Shown here piece by piece: positions 34,701-47,172 of a stretch of 64,000 nucleotides of DNA. The notes beneath the pieces are model-generated. The model saw nothing but the letters and a program-made list of their open reading frames with translations, was not told where the DNA came from and did no database searches. Source of the stretch: Macrosoma leucophasiata (Eukaryota > Arthropoda > Insecta > Lepidoptera > Hedylidae). Every line of letters starts with the position of its first letter. Within the stretch, counting starts at the first letter, position 1. A program made the translations under genes and the position numbers. Location of the stretch: contig JAWQUS010000030.1 in assembly GCA_036365455.1 (NCBI GenBank), positions 19,860,001-19,924,000 of the forward strand, written 5' to 3'.

Positions 34701-37700
34701 CATAGAAGAAAAAGAAAAATCTATTCGCCATAACCATAGTCATTCACTTAGCAGAGTTCCAAGTGCAGGCACTGCTGAGAAGAACACCGCTACTAAACAA
34801 ACTCAGCTACATAGTATTGCTCTTTTAATCAAAATCCTTAGATATAATACAAATAGGAATTAAAGTAGAATACAGATAATGTGAACGTCCACGGCACATG
34901 CATAGGTTGGGGAAAAAGTCTTTTCGCTTTATAGTATGTATGAACTTGTAAAAAAATCTCTTTGGCTGTAGTATTTGTATCTGGCTGGTTTTGGTATCAT
35001 TGAAAGTTAAAATTTTAAAGAACATTATTCCAAATTCAAATTAGGCAAATGATATGCAAGTGATTTTTATTTGTTTTTCGTACTGTCAAGATGAGTGAAT
35101 CTTATGAAGAAATTCGATACATTTTAAAATTTTACTACAAAAAAGTAAAAATGCAACGCAAGCCGCGAAAAAAATTTGCGATGTTTATGGACCTAGTGCA
35201 GTGTCTGTGAGAGTAGCACAAATTTGGTTTAAGCGTTTTCAATCCGGAAATGTTGATGTCAAAGATGCACCTCGCTCTGGACGCCCTATTACGGATAAAA
35301 TGGATGCCATTTTTGAAAAAGTGGAGCAAGATCGACATATCAGTAGTTAAGACGTAGCTGAAGAACTGAGAATTGATCACAAAACAGTTTTGGCGCATTT
35401 GAAAAAAGCTGGGTACAAAAAAAAACTCGATATTTGGGTACCTCACGAGCTCACTGAAAGAAACCTAATGAACCGTGTACTCATTTGTGATTCTTTATTA
35501 CGACGTAATGAAACCGAATCATTTTTGAAGAAGCTGATAACTGGTGATGAAAAGTGGATCACGTACGACAAGAACGTGCGAAAAAGGTCGTGGTCAAAGG
35601 CCGGTCAGGCTTCACAGACTGTGGCGAAACCCGGGTTAACTCGCAATAAGGTGATGTTGTGTGTGTGGTGGGATTGGAAGGGCATTATTCATTATGAGCT
35701 ATTACCACCAGGCAGGACTATCGATTCTGAACTCTACTGCAAACAACTGATGATATTAAAGCAAGAAGTTGAGAGAAAGCGGCCGGAATTGATCAACAGA
35801 AGGGGTGTGGTGTTTCATCATGATAACGCTAGACCTCACACATCTATAGCCACTCAGCAAAAATTAAGAGTTTGGCTGGGAGGTGTTAATGCATCCGCCG
35901 TATAGTCCTGACCTTGCACCTTCAGATTTCCACCTGTTTCGGTCTCTTCAGAATTCTTTATGCAATGTTAGGTTAACATCACGAGAGGACTGCCAAATCC
36001 ACTTGTCGCGGTATTTTGATGAGAAGTCCCAAAATTTTTATAGCAATGGGATCATGTCCCTACCTACAAGATGGCAAAAGGTTATCGAACAAAATGGTAC
36101 ATACATACTTTAGTTAAATTTAAATAAACTATATTAAAAAATGTTTTGAATTATCTTAAAAAATGCGAAGAAACTTTTTCCCCAACCTAATATTATTAAA
36201 AATATACACATGCAAATACTTAATAATAAATAATAATAATAATGGCAACCCATTATACGTCCCACTGCTGGGCACGAGTCTCTCCCCTTTTAGGGGCAGG
36301 CCTGGAGCATACTCCACCACGCTGCTCCAATGCGGGTTGGTGGAGATACGGGTTAGTGGCCATGTTTTCGCACTGTCGGATGTTTTCAAACCGCCCATTA
36401 GGCCATCGACATGATTTAACGACTGCTATCTATGGTATGACGTCATCATGGTATGACGACCCGGTTAGTCCAGCGGTGCGAAACCACCGTTTGATTCGAA
36501 GGGTCGCGGGTTCGATCCCCGCACCGGAACAAATATTTGTATGGCCTACAGATATTTGTCTCGGGTCTGGGTGTTTGTGTATGCGTTGTATGTGTACAAC
36601 GGCACCCACGACACAGGTTTATACCTACTGTGGGACTGTGAGTGTAAGCGTATTTTATTTATTTTTTATTTTATCTATCGATAGCAACCGGGACCGACGG
36701 CTTAACGTGCCCTCCGAAGCACGGAAACGCGCATTTAATTTGCCACTAGCGGTCACCCATCACACTACCCGACCGCGCCTGTAGTGCTTAACCGATCGCT
36801 TATGATCTACACCAGCCGCCAAGCCATGCGCGCTTCAAATGCAAATGCAAATACTTATTAACAGCTTAATATCGTGATAGAAAATAACACCCGCAGCCCA
36901 GTCCCCACAATCAGCTCATAAATTAAAATAAATAAAATAAAACAAAATACGCTTACACTCACAGCCCCACAGTAGGTATATATCTTTTTTTTTTCTTTTT
37001 TTTTATGTAATGGAAATGGCAAACAAGCATGCAGTTCACATTAATGTTAAGTGATAACTGCAGCCTATAGATACTCACACAAAGAACAAGGTCAAAATGC
37101 AAATGCGTTACCACTCCTGAGGCCTGAGGTGTTACGCCTCTGTGCCGGAAATTACAGGGCCGTACATTACCACCTGACCGGAACATGATAGTGCTGAACA
37201 CTACCATTTAGCGGCAAGTATATTAGGTAATGCGGTGGTGCCTACGCCCACGAGCTCCGTCACTGGAGCTCTACCACCAGTAAATCTGTGTCGTGGGTGC
37301 CGTTGTACACATACAACACATACATTAACACCCAGACCCGAAACAAATATCTGCCCCGGTGCGGGGACCGAAACCTTCGAATCAAACGGTCATCTCACAC
37401 CGCTAAACTAACCGGGTCGTCAAAAAAAGAAATTCGGCATATAAAGAGGATAAGCCATAATCGTTTCGTTAGCCATAACTTAATAGTTGTTACCTGACAA
37501 GCCTCCAGATAAGATAGGTCAGGTCTGTTCTTCTTGTTGAAGTGCTTGAGGTCCGGGGGACAGTACAGCGACTTGGTGATTATTATGAACAGTCTCTTCA
37601 CTGGAAACACGACACCTGGACAAAGAAATATTATATTAGCCGAAGAGAGAAGTTCCACTCTCACCGGCTGGACAACTAGCAGTGCTCAACGGTGCGGTTT

Positions 37701-40700
37701 TCACGTTCGTTCCTTGCCCAGGACGTGTAAATTGTGGAACGAACTTCCTTCTGAGGTGTTACCTCGGTGCTACAATATCTTCTCTTGCGTTACACTCTTG
37801 TCAGAGTGGTCGTGGTCGTATTTCTAGGTGTTTTTTTTTTTATGTTATAAAAGTGGCAACAAGCGTGCAGTTCACATTGATGTTAAGTGATGACTGCAGC
37901 CTATAGACACCCACGCAATGACCAGAGGTCAAAATGCAAATGCGCTGCCACTCCTGAGGCATTAGGTGTTATGCCTCTGTGCCGGAAATTACAGAGCCGT
38001 ACATTACCACCTGACCGGAACACGATAGTGCTGAACACTACCATTTAACGGCAAGTACATTAGGTAATGCGGTGGTGCCTACGCCCGCGAGCTCCGTCAC
38101 TGGAGCTCTACCACCAGTAAATTGTAAAGTAGTAACTCGCTTCACAATCCTTCGCCACTCGTCGCGCCTCTTTGCTTTACTGGAGCATTCATGGAGTGGA
38201 CCGCCCAGTGCAGATTTTATCTGGTCTGTCCACCTCCTGGGCGACCTGCCTCCAGCACGTGTGCCCTCAACTCGTCCCTGCACTACCAAGCGTTCGATTG
38301 AAACCTCGTTAGGACCCGATACGTGGCCGAAAATGGTAAGGATGCGCGATTGTGCTATAGACGACAGACGCTGCTTGATGCCTAGTTCTTGGAATATGGA
38401 TTGGTTGGTTCGGAATTCTGTCCACGATACCCCAAGCATTCTTATACTCCAGCTACAATATAGGGTTCTTCAAAAATGGCACCAAGAGTCCTTCAGGGCT
38501 AGCAACGCGTTGGCAACACAAAATATGTTTACAACCTTTATGTACTTAAAAGTACTAGACAGGATACTCCCTTTGCTAGCATGGTTCCAGCTTTCATTTA
38601 CCACACTTTCTCATACTTACATGACGTGAAATGTCTCAGAAAAGTCTGTTTCCGGTGTCTCTATACATGAATAGAATAGAATAGAATAGAATAGAAGAAT
38701 AGAATAGAATTTATTTATTTGGACAACAACACAGAGACACAAAGTAGGTATAACATTTAACAAATAACATTAGACAATAGATTTAGGCGAATACACACAA
38801 CAGGCCAGTAAGTAAATAGACAAAAATGTCTCACGGTTGATCCAAAAGGGTACCCAGATCAGCTTCGTGCCTAGCAGATATTACCTATCTACTAAACGCT
38901 GATTTTCATCTGGGCCCCTGAGTTTCACGGATGTCAGTCAGTTACATGTCATAAAATATTGTATACACTTACTAATAAAATATAAAGCAAAAAAAAATAA
39001 TGCACTATTCTGTAGATAAAAAACTAACTTAAATAATCTAACACACTCAAAATAATAAATGATCACGAAAGAAAAAAAATAGTAATAATATTATCAAAAT
39101 TACATATTATATAGATATACATATATGTGCACAATATTACCTAATATATTTCTGTATGTATAAAAATGTATAAATATAACTCATAGACTACATGAAATAA
39201 GAGTAATGTAATGTAGCGATGGGTATCATGGATAAGTTCAAGGCAAGTGATACAACTTAAAAAGCAACAACTTTCAACAATATTGAACTGAATAGAGTAA
39301 TAACATAATTTAATATAATTGTACATTCCCTATTATTACAGTACGAATTCCATAATAATAATTGAATAAGATAACTTGAGTGAGTAATATGAAAATAAAT
39401 TATAAAATAAATAAGATATATAAGGTAGGTAGGTATATTTATCAATATACCTAGGTTGTACTTATATAAAATAGTCGTAGGTATCTATCTAAGTGTTCTA
39501 TGTGTTTTGTGATTATGTAATTTTATTTTAATACAAACATTGAACAATACAAACATAATACAAACAACAGCACAGGGACTAGGCGTGAAGATACATACAT
39601 ACATACCTACATACAAACATTAAAACTTTAAAAGGCAACTACGATGCAAAAAAAACTTTGATAAACAATACCTACTACTACATACACAAATGAAATTAAT
39701 AAAAAAAAAATAATAAAAGAACTTTATAACATGTAGGTATTGTGTATGTAGGTATACACAATAAATGTAGGTACAAATAAAACGTGCAATCATGTGTGCA
39801 GAATTGATATGCAAGTAAGATTCTGCTCGCATTTTAAACAAATTATTAACCAAATATTGTAGGTATATCGTTTATACATCTAACACGTACACCTTTAAGA
39901 CCTTCCTCTTTTCTAACATATATTTTACCGTCTCTAGTCCAGACAAATTTCCAACCATAACAATTAGCGGCCTGACGAGCTGAATAGAATAACTGTCGAT
40001 TCGTGCGAGTTAGGCGCTCGTTAACATAAACACGAGTGGACGCGCCGCGCACCTCCAGGTCAGTCGACGTGAGACCACGTCTCACTCGAGCCGCGCGCAG
40101 GACGTCATCGCGAATCGCCCGCCTGGCAAAGCGCACGGAGATGCATCGCGGCCGCTGCTGAGCGGGGTCGCCAGAGATGTTGACGTCGCTGCCCACTTCG
40201 GTTCTATGACGATGGATCAACCCGACGCGCTCGGCGTGGACAATGTCCCTCTCCTCAATTTTGATACCTATTTTTGAGGACAACACATGGACGACATGTT
40301 GTAAGCTTTCGTCCTTGGTTTCAGGTATGCCGGCTATGTTAATATCCATCAACAAGAGTTCTTGGTCTCGCTCGTTTAACTGAGATTTCAGTTCCGCAAC
40401 AGTATTCTCGATTGAGGTGGTGTCAGTGCTTGCTGGTATGTTGCTTTCCACCTTACTTTCTAAAGCTAAAAGCCTGGTTTCAATTGCTTGGATCATGTTA
40501 GCATGTGATTTTAATTCCTCTTTAAACTCCGATATTTCGTTACGATAATCTCTGACTTCTGATCGTAACAAGCTTAAATCGTTCTGAATATGTGTCATGA
40601 TGTTAGCAAGGTCAAAATTAACAGTACCAACACCGGGACCGTGATCAAGCTCTTGCCTTCTGACAGGGGTTGTAGAATTATCCTCTCGAGGAACTTTAGC

Positions 40701-43700
40701 TTTACAATCTGGACACATCCAGGTCGGCTTAACCCCTGCGGTTTCGGGTATATTCACGCAGTCCTTGTGAAACTTTGACTGACATTTACAACAACGTGCA
40801 ATATTTTGGTTCGGTAGAAATTTGCCACAACCTCCGCATTTATTCATATTGAGCTTAGGTAGGTTACCTAGGTATTTTAATAATAATCTAACTACTAGAT
40901 GGCGCTGTTCCCAACAGTTGATGATGTTTATACAACGCAGTACTCAATCAATATATGAGAACAATGCAGTTTGTACAGGGTTCAATAGATGTCGCTGTTA
41001 TATTATAGTGTTCATGCAAAGTTTTAATGGTGTCTTAACTTATAAGTATTTATAAGTTATGCATAAGAAAGTCACTGTCTGATTATGGTACTGACTACTG
41101 GTCTCCGTGATCTTATTATGTAGGCATTGAATGTTTTGCACTTTAAACGAGCTGCAGTCAATATTCTTACACAGGAGGGTATGCAAAACGATTCACTGTG
41201 TTAACGGTGCACTATTTATGTTGATAAAGTAATCTTAGAACGTTCACTGACACTGTACCACAACGTATGTATTTAACCGAACTGAGAGTCAACTTTACGC
41301 AGTAAAACTTAAACTGAAAAAACTATATTTTTATTTTAACATTGAGAATAGCACAAGAACAGTTGCAACTGCTTTGACATCCGTGACGTCACTCATACAT
41401 CATATATACTCATACATATATATTATATATATTTTTTAACGTAACTTCACGCCTGTAATCCCCGAAGGGGTAAGCAGAGGTAAATGCATGCATTCAAACA
41501 TACATGCAAACACCCACGACTCACAGGTTACGTTTTTGGTCCATGTAACAGGTGGGGAACCTGTTGCCATCTCCGGGCACATTACCAAACTCCGAGGTAC
41601 TGGTAAACTTCCATAAAATGGAAAATTCCTAATAAAAGCAGAGATAAAGGATTTTAAACCGTTATCTCTGATAGTCCCAGACCCGGGCATCGAACCCAGG
41701 ACCTCCAGCGTAATAGCAGTGGCCTGCTGCTACCACTACGCTACTGAGGCAGTTATTTTTAATCTATTTTCGGTTTCTTATTTCGGGTTTTGTCCCACAT
41801 TATACATATATTAAAATCGTTGGTTTACAACATGATATTTTCAGCTACGAATATTAAGTGAAATGAAACAATGGCAACGCACAACAATGGCTTAAAAGTT
41901 ACTTGACTGAAAGAATGCAATCAGTATCAATCACAAGTGTAAATAATAACAAGTCGTTGGAACAAAACTTATCAACGTTTAAAATAAAATCATCTGGTGT
42001 ACCACAAGGTAGCGTTTTAGGCCCTCTTCTGTTCTTGCTGTTCATTAATGGCGTACCAGACTGTATCACACACCCTTGCACATTGTTTGCTGATGACATT
42101 TCAATTCTAATTTCATCTGATCGTAAGAATGTTAATAATTTTAATAGTGACATTAATAATACAATTGACTTAATTATGAATTGGTTGACTCATAATAATT
42201 TAAAAGTAAATATATCTAAAACGAAAATGATACAGTTCTGTAACCATGGAGCACGCCCTAATGACTTGACATAATGTATAGCGGACAACTATTAATAGAG
42301 ACAAATGAAACGAAATTTTTGGGCGTGATATTGGATCAACATTGCAGTTGGAAAGCACATATTGACAATATCTGCAAAAGGATAAGTAAAGAATCATGGC
42401 AAGTTTCATACATTGATTTGTACAAAAAAAAAATAGAATAAGGTACAAGGTAAACCGGATTAGAAATAGTATCTAGGGAACCTAAAGAACAATTTCTGGT
42501 ATTTAAAATATTTTTAAATCACCGGAATAAAAATCGTCTTTCCTAACAACAGTAGAAGCACTCCATATTAAAGGTCAAATTCAAACTTTTTATTGCGAGT
42601 TAAAAATGTTTTGAGTATCAGGAAATGTTGTTTAGGTTTACTGGATAATATTTCCATGCTGTTTTAAGGTGTACCTTTTTTCATTTTTTCTGTACAAATC
42701 TTGCCACGATCCTTTGTGTATGTGCTGTACAAACTAAGAAATAGAGCTAACACTGAAACAACTCTCACAGCGTATTTTTTTTTTTTTTATGTAATGGAAG
42801 TGGCAAACAAGCATGCAGTTCACATTGATGTTAAGTGATGACTGCAGCCTATAGACACCCACATGAAGACCAAGGCCAAAATGCAGATGCGTTACCACTC
42901 CTGAGGCCTAAGGTGTTATGCCTCTGTGCCGGAAATTACAGGGCCGTACATTACCACCTGACCGGAACACGATAGTGCTGAACACTACCATTTAGCGGCA
43001 AGTAAATTAGGTAATGCGGTGGTGCCTACGCCCGCGAGCTCCGTCACTGGAGCTCTACCACCAGTATCACGTATCACGGCTATGTGGCGTCTATTCTAAA
43101 CTATTAAACTATGGCATAATACTGTGGGGGAACTCTACGGATATGATAAGAGCCTTTCGGGCACAAAAAAAATGTATTCGTGCAATAGTAGGTATACCAC
43201 CTTGGGAATCCTGCAGACCAGTCTTCCACAAGTTAAAACTGCTTACACTGCTTGTATATTTTAGAAGCAGCCAAATTTGCCAAACAAAATTTGTGTCTGT
43301 TTACAAAGGCTCGCGACAAGTTTCCACGTTGCGTGAGAAACCCAGACAGGATTGTGCTGTCAAAGGTCCCTAGTACTTGCTCTTTATTCAAGAAGCTGCC
43401 ATGTTATGGCCGGTTAAATGTATAATAAAATTCCAAACGACATAAAGTTATTACCTTTTAATTCGTGACTTGTTAATTCAAAAATGTTTTTACTCAGTAC
43501 AAGAATTTTTTGACTATAAATGAATTTAATTTAATGAGACATTTAATTTCTTTGTTACATATTATATTATATATTATTTCATTTCACTTTTTTTTTTGTT
43601 AATGATAGTAATGAATTATGTAATTGTTAATGGAATTATTATTTAATACATAAGCATTTAATAATATTTAGAATGCATAATATGATATACGATTTTTTTT

Positions 43701-46700
43701 TTTATTATTTCTGTCTGTCTGTCAGTCAGTCTGAATTTGCATGCTAAGTTTTACTGGCAAAGTATGTGAAACCATTGCTTAGTTTCTAAGACCTGACATG
43801 TACTTACCATACTTTTGGCAAATAAATCTTTGAATCTTTGAATCAAATACAGTTTTTGCTGGTGCTTCTGACTATCTCCAAAGTCGGAGCTCGATGAAGG
43901 CCGCGCCGCATTAATTAGTTATGTTGAATAATCTTCTATATTTTTTTATGTAATAAAGGTGGAATACAAACATGCAGTTCTCGTTGATGTTAAGTGACGA
44001 CTGCAGCCTATAGACACCCACACAAAGACCTGAGGTCAAAATGCAAAAGCGTTGCCACTGACTTCACCACAAAGCTGTGCATGTATGTGAGTTTGGGTTA
44101 TGATATGCCAGTTAGATGGTAATGTTCAAGTTCAAGTATTTTATTGCATGGGTACGCATGGTTTTATTGCATGTATGGCCCCATATTAACAATCACAGAG
44201 GTATAGATAACTAAAGTCTTACGAGGTGGCAACGCATCTGCATTGTGACCTGTCTTTGTGTAGGTGTCTAAAGGCTGCAGTCATCACTTAACATCAATAT
44301 GAAGTGCATGCTTGTTTGCCACCTTCATTACATAAAAAATAATTCGACGTGGATGCACTATTAGCATAGAGCAACACGGGCCACCGGCCGCGGACCGGAG
44401 CGGAGCCATATGCAGGCTCTCCCCTCTGTCAGAGTATAAGCCGAAATGGTCCTAAGCCTGTCGCCCAGATATTTAAATGTGTGCGTGAAATTGTTTATGT
44501 ATTTTGTTAAGGTCAAAGTGTGAGTTTCGTAGTGATAGACGATTTTTCCCGTAGCTTCCCGAACGCTGCCCAACTGAGTTGGATTCGGCAAGCTACGGTT
44601 CATCTTCTCGTCCGACTTACCGCAGTGTCTCAAGAAAAAGGTCTTTGATCAGTGTGTGTTGCCAGTGATGACTTATGGGACAGAAACGTGGTCGCTCACT
44701 ATGGGCCTCATAAGAAGGCTCAAGGTCACTCAGAGAGCAATGGAGAGAGCTATGCTTGGAGTTTCTCTGCGAGACCGAATCAGAAATGAGGAGATCCGCA
44801 TGAGAACCAATGTTACCGACATAGCTCACCGAATAGCGAGACTCAAGTGGCAGTGGGCAGGGCACATAGCTCGCAGAACTGACGGCCGTTGGGGCAGAGC
44901 AGTTCTCGAGTGGCGACCACGTACCGGAAAGCGAAGCGTAGGCAGGCCTCCCACAAGATGGACCGACGACCTGGAGAAGGTCGCGGGCAATCGCTGGATG
45001 AGGGCGGCCCAGGACCGTTCGCTGTGGCATTCTTTGGGAGAGGCCTTTGTTCAGCAGTGGACGTATTTTGGCTGAAATGATGATGATGATGATGAGACGA
45101 TTTTTTTATAGTGTGTGTTTCTCACACGCATCTCCCCCCGCAAAATATGACGGACTGTTTTGCATCGGTAATAGACGCTATGGCTACTCCCCTCCGGTCC
45201 GCCGCCGCGGCCGCGGGCCGAGTTGCTCTATGACTATTAGCAAAATGATTGTGAGACACGATAACTTTGTCAAAATGTCGTAAACTCACAATTGGAAATG
45301 TCACGTGGACGTCTACCTTGTTTCGCTTCGTAGATGTTTATGTTCTCTTCGAATCCTACGAAGCGCGAGCCGTCGCTGGGTATGATGTGGGCCAGGTAGC
45401 CCTCGTAGAAACTGCATGCCATACCCACACCGTAACTTATGGTTGCACACTGCTTCTCCTGAAATGCATCACATATCATCGTCATAATTTCTGCCAAAAG
45501 ACGTCCACTCACAAGAGCTTCCCTAAAGATAGTCACTGCAAACGGTCCTAGGATGCCCTCATTCGGCTATTGCCCGCAACCTTCACCAGGGGGTGTGAAA
45601 TCAAAATGCAGAAGCGTTACCACCCCTGAGACCTAAATTGTTGTCTCTTAGATAGTTATTACGGGGCCCTACATTACTATCTAAACAAAACACGATGACG
45701 CTGATCACCATCTAAACTAATATTATAAAGAGGTAATATTTTTTTGTTTGTTTGTTTGTATTGAATAGGCTCAATAACTACTGGACCGATTTTAAAAATT
45801 CTTTCACTATTCGAAAGCTACATTATCCACGGGTAACATAGGCTATATTTTATTTTGGAAAAAATAGGGATAGATATTTGGGTTTTTCAGACACAAGGTG
45901 TAAAAATCAACCAGAAAAGTTACTTATTTTGCGTACGCTGCCTAAACTATAAAATATATCGAAGAATATCTTTTATAGTTTATTTCACTATTCGAAAGCT
46001 ACATTATCCACGGGTAACATAGGCTATATTTTATCTTGGAAAAATAGGGTTCCGTAAGATATTTGGGTTTTACAGACACAAGGTGTAAAAAATCAACCAG
46101 AAAAGTTACTTATTTTGCGTAGGCTATATCTATGTATAATCACCACGCTAAGACGAATAGGAGAGGGTAGGCAACATTGCACCGCGCGAAGACGGGTCGG
46201 GCCGCTAGTCTAAATTAATATTATAAAGAGGTAATATTTTTTTGTTTGTTTTTGTTTGTATTGAATAGGCTCAATAACTACTGGACCGATTTTAAAAATT
46301 CTTTCACTATACGAAAGCTACATTATCCACGGGTAACATAGGCTATATTTTAATTTGAAAAAAAATAGGGTTCCGTAAGATATTTGGGTTTTTCAAACAC
46401 AAGGTGTAAAAAATCATCCAGATAAGTTACTTATTGTGCGTACGCTGCCTAAACTATAGAAGATATCGAGCTACATTATCCACGGGTAACATAGGCTATA
46501 TTTTGTTTTGAAAAAATAGGGTTCCGTAAGATATTTGGGTTTTTCAGACACAAAGTGTAAAAAATCAATTAGAAAAGTTACTCATTTTGCGTACGCTGCC
46601 TAAACTATAGAAGATATCGAGGAAGGCTTTAGGCTATATCTATAATCATCACGCTAAGACGAATATGAGAGGGTAGGTAACATTGCACCCGCGCGAAGCA

Positions 46701-47129
46701 GGGGCGGGCCGCTAGTATTGTATATGGTGGCAGATAGATAGGGTAATGCGGTGGTGCTTAAGCCCTCGACCTCTTGAACGGAACTCTACCACCAGTAAAA
46801 AAATGTGTCTATCAATTTGTACCTCCTTTAATCGCAACCCAGGGGCCGACCGTCTAACTCCAATGCTTCCGTTTAGGACGTTATCTTGTCAGTTTTGAAC
46901 CGCCTATTAAAACATTTTGCTCCTAAGTATATACCAGCGGACGATAACACTTTCAAGAAAAAGTTAGGCGGTACGAAACTGACAACATGATGTAGAAATT
47001 AAATTTGCGGAATTTCTCGCGTATACTACACTCCCAAACTTCTTCTTATACCCGACTTTTCGGTCGCTTGCCAGCTACCGTGGTCACGGGCAGACTGGAG
47101 GAGGGTATAAGAAGAGGTTTGGAAGTGTA

Positions 47130-47172
<43 letters not shown>

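Larger units (their letters stand above)
36223..36845 (-). repeat. Composite retroposon block within a 13-bp target duplication
   Basis: ATGCAAATACTTA occurs at 36210-36222 and again right after the block at about 36847-36859. Inside: 36226-36420, a LINE tail in minus orientation with an (ATT)n end and GGGACGTATAATGGGTTGCC, the same family as 60122-60263; 36443-36655, a tRNA-derived SINE (plus); 36660-36845, a 5S-like segment (minus). The shared flank suggests the block arrived as one unit or grew by insertion inside one element. Confidence 0.55.
37637..38640 (+). mobile_element. Jockey-like LINE 3' fragment with a nested insertion
   Basis: 37640-37775 (EERSSTLTGWT..., TCKLWNELPSEVLPRCYN) and 38453-38640 (GGGTTCTTCAAAAATGGCACC...) match the C-terminus and 3' UTR of the LINE at 61.4-63.2 kb. 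They are separated by an insertion flanked by the 10-bp repeat GCTACAATAT (about 37764-37773 and 38452-38461). It begins about 22 bases upstream of the STING exon 5 acceptor. Confidence 0.7.
41870..43380 (+). pseudogene. CR1-like LINE reverse transcriptase with two nested insertions
   Basis: Pieces in order: 41890-42390 (GVPQGSVLGPLLFLLFINGV, then LFADDISILI, the RT active-site block, then KTKMIQFCNH and, after a frameshift near 42274, TKFLGVILDQHCSWKAHI); 42716-42772 (VLYKLRNRAN); 43067-43380 (LNYGIILWGNS, FRAQKKCIRAIVGIPPWESC). A MITE (42388-42715) and a SINE-A (42775-43066) interrupt it. The GVPQGS and FADD motifs are present but the frame is broken. STING intron 4, antisense to STING. Confidence 0.75.
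45592..46800 (-). repeat. SINE-A (second subfamily) split by two Helitron-like elements
   Basis: The left part 45592-45710 (AATGCAGAAGCGTTACCACC...TACATTACTATCTAAAC) and right part 46716-46796 (GGTGGCAGATAGATAGGGTA...CTCTACCACCAGTA) belong to one SINE-A copy. The two Helitron-like units lie between them. In STING intron 3. Confidence 0.6.

Noticed and set aside
39846..40847. Host PHD-finger protein gene
   Set aside because: The finger is followed by a coiled coil and an ORF1-type C-terminal domain, the usual order in LINE ORF1 proteins, and it is a single uninterrupted frame inside an intron full of LINEs.
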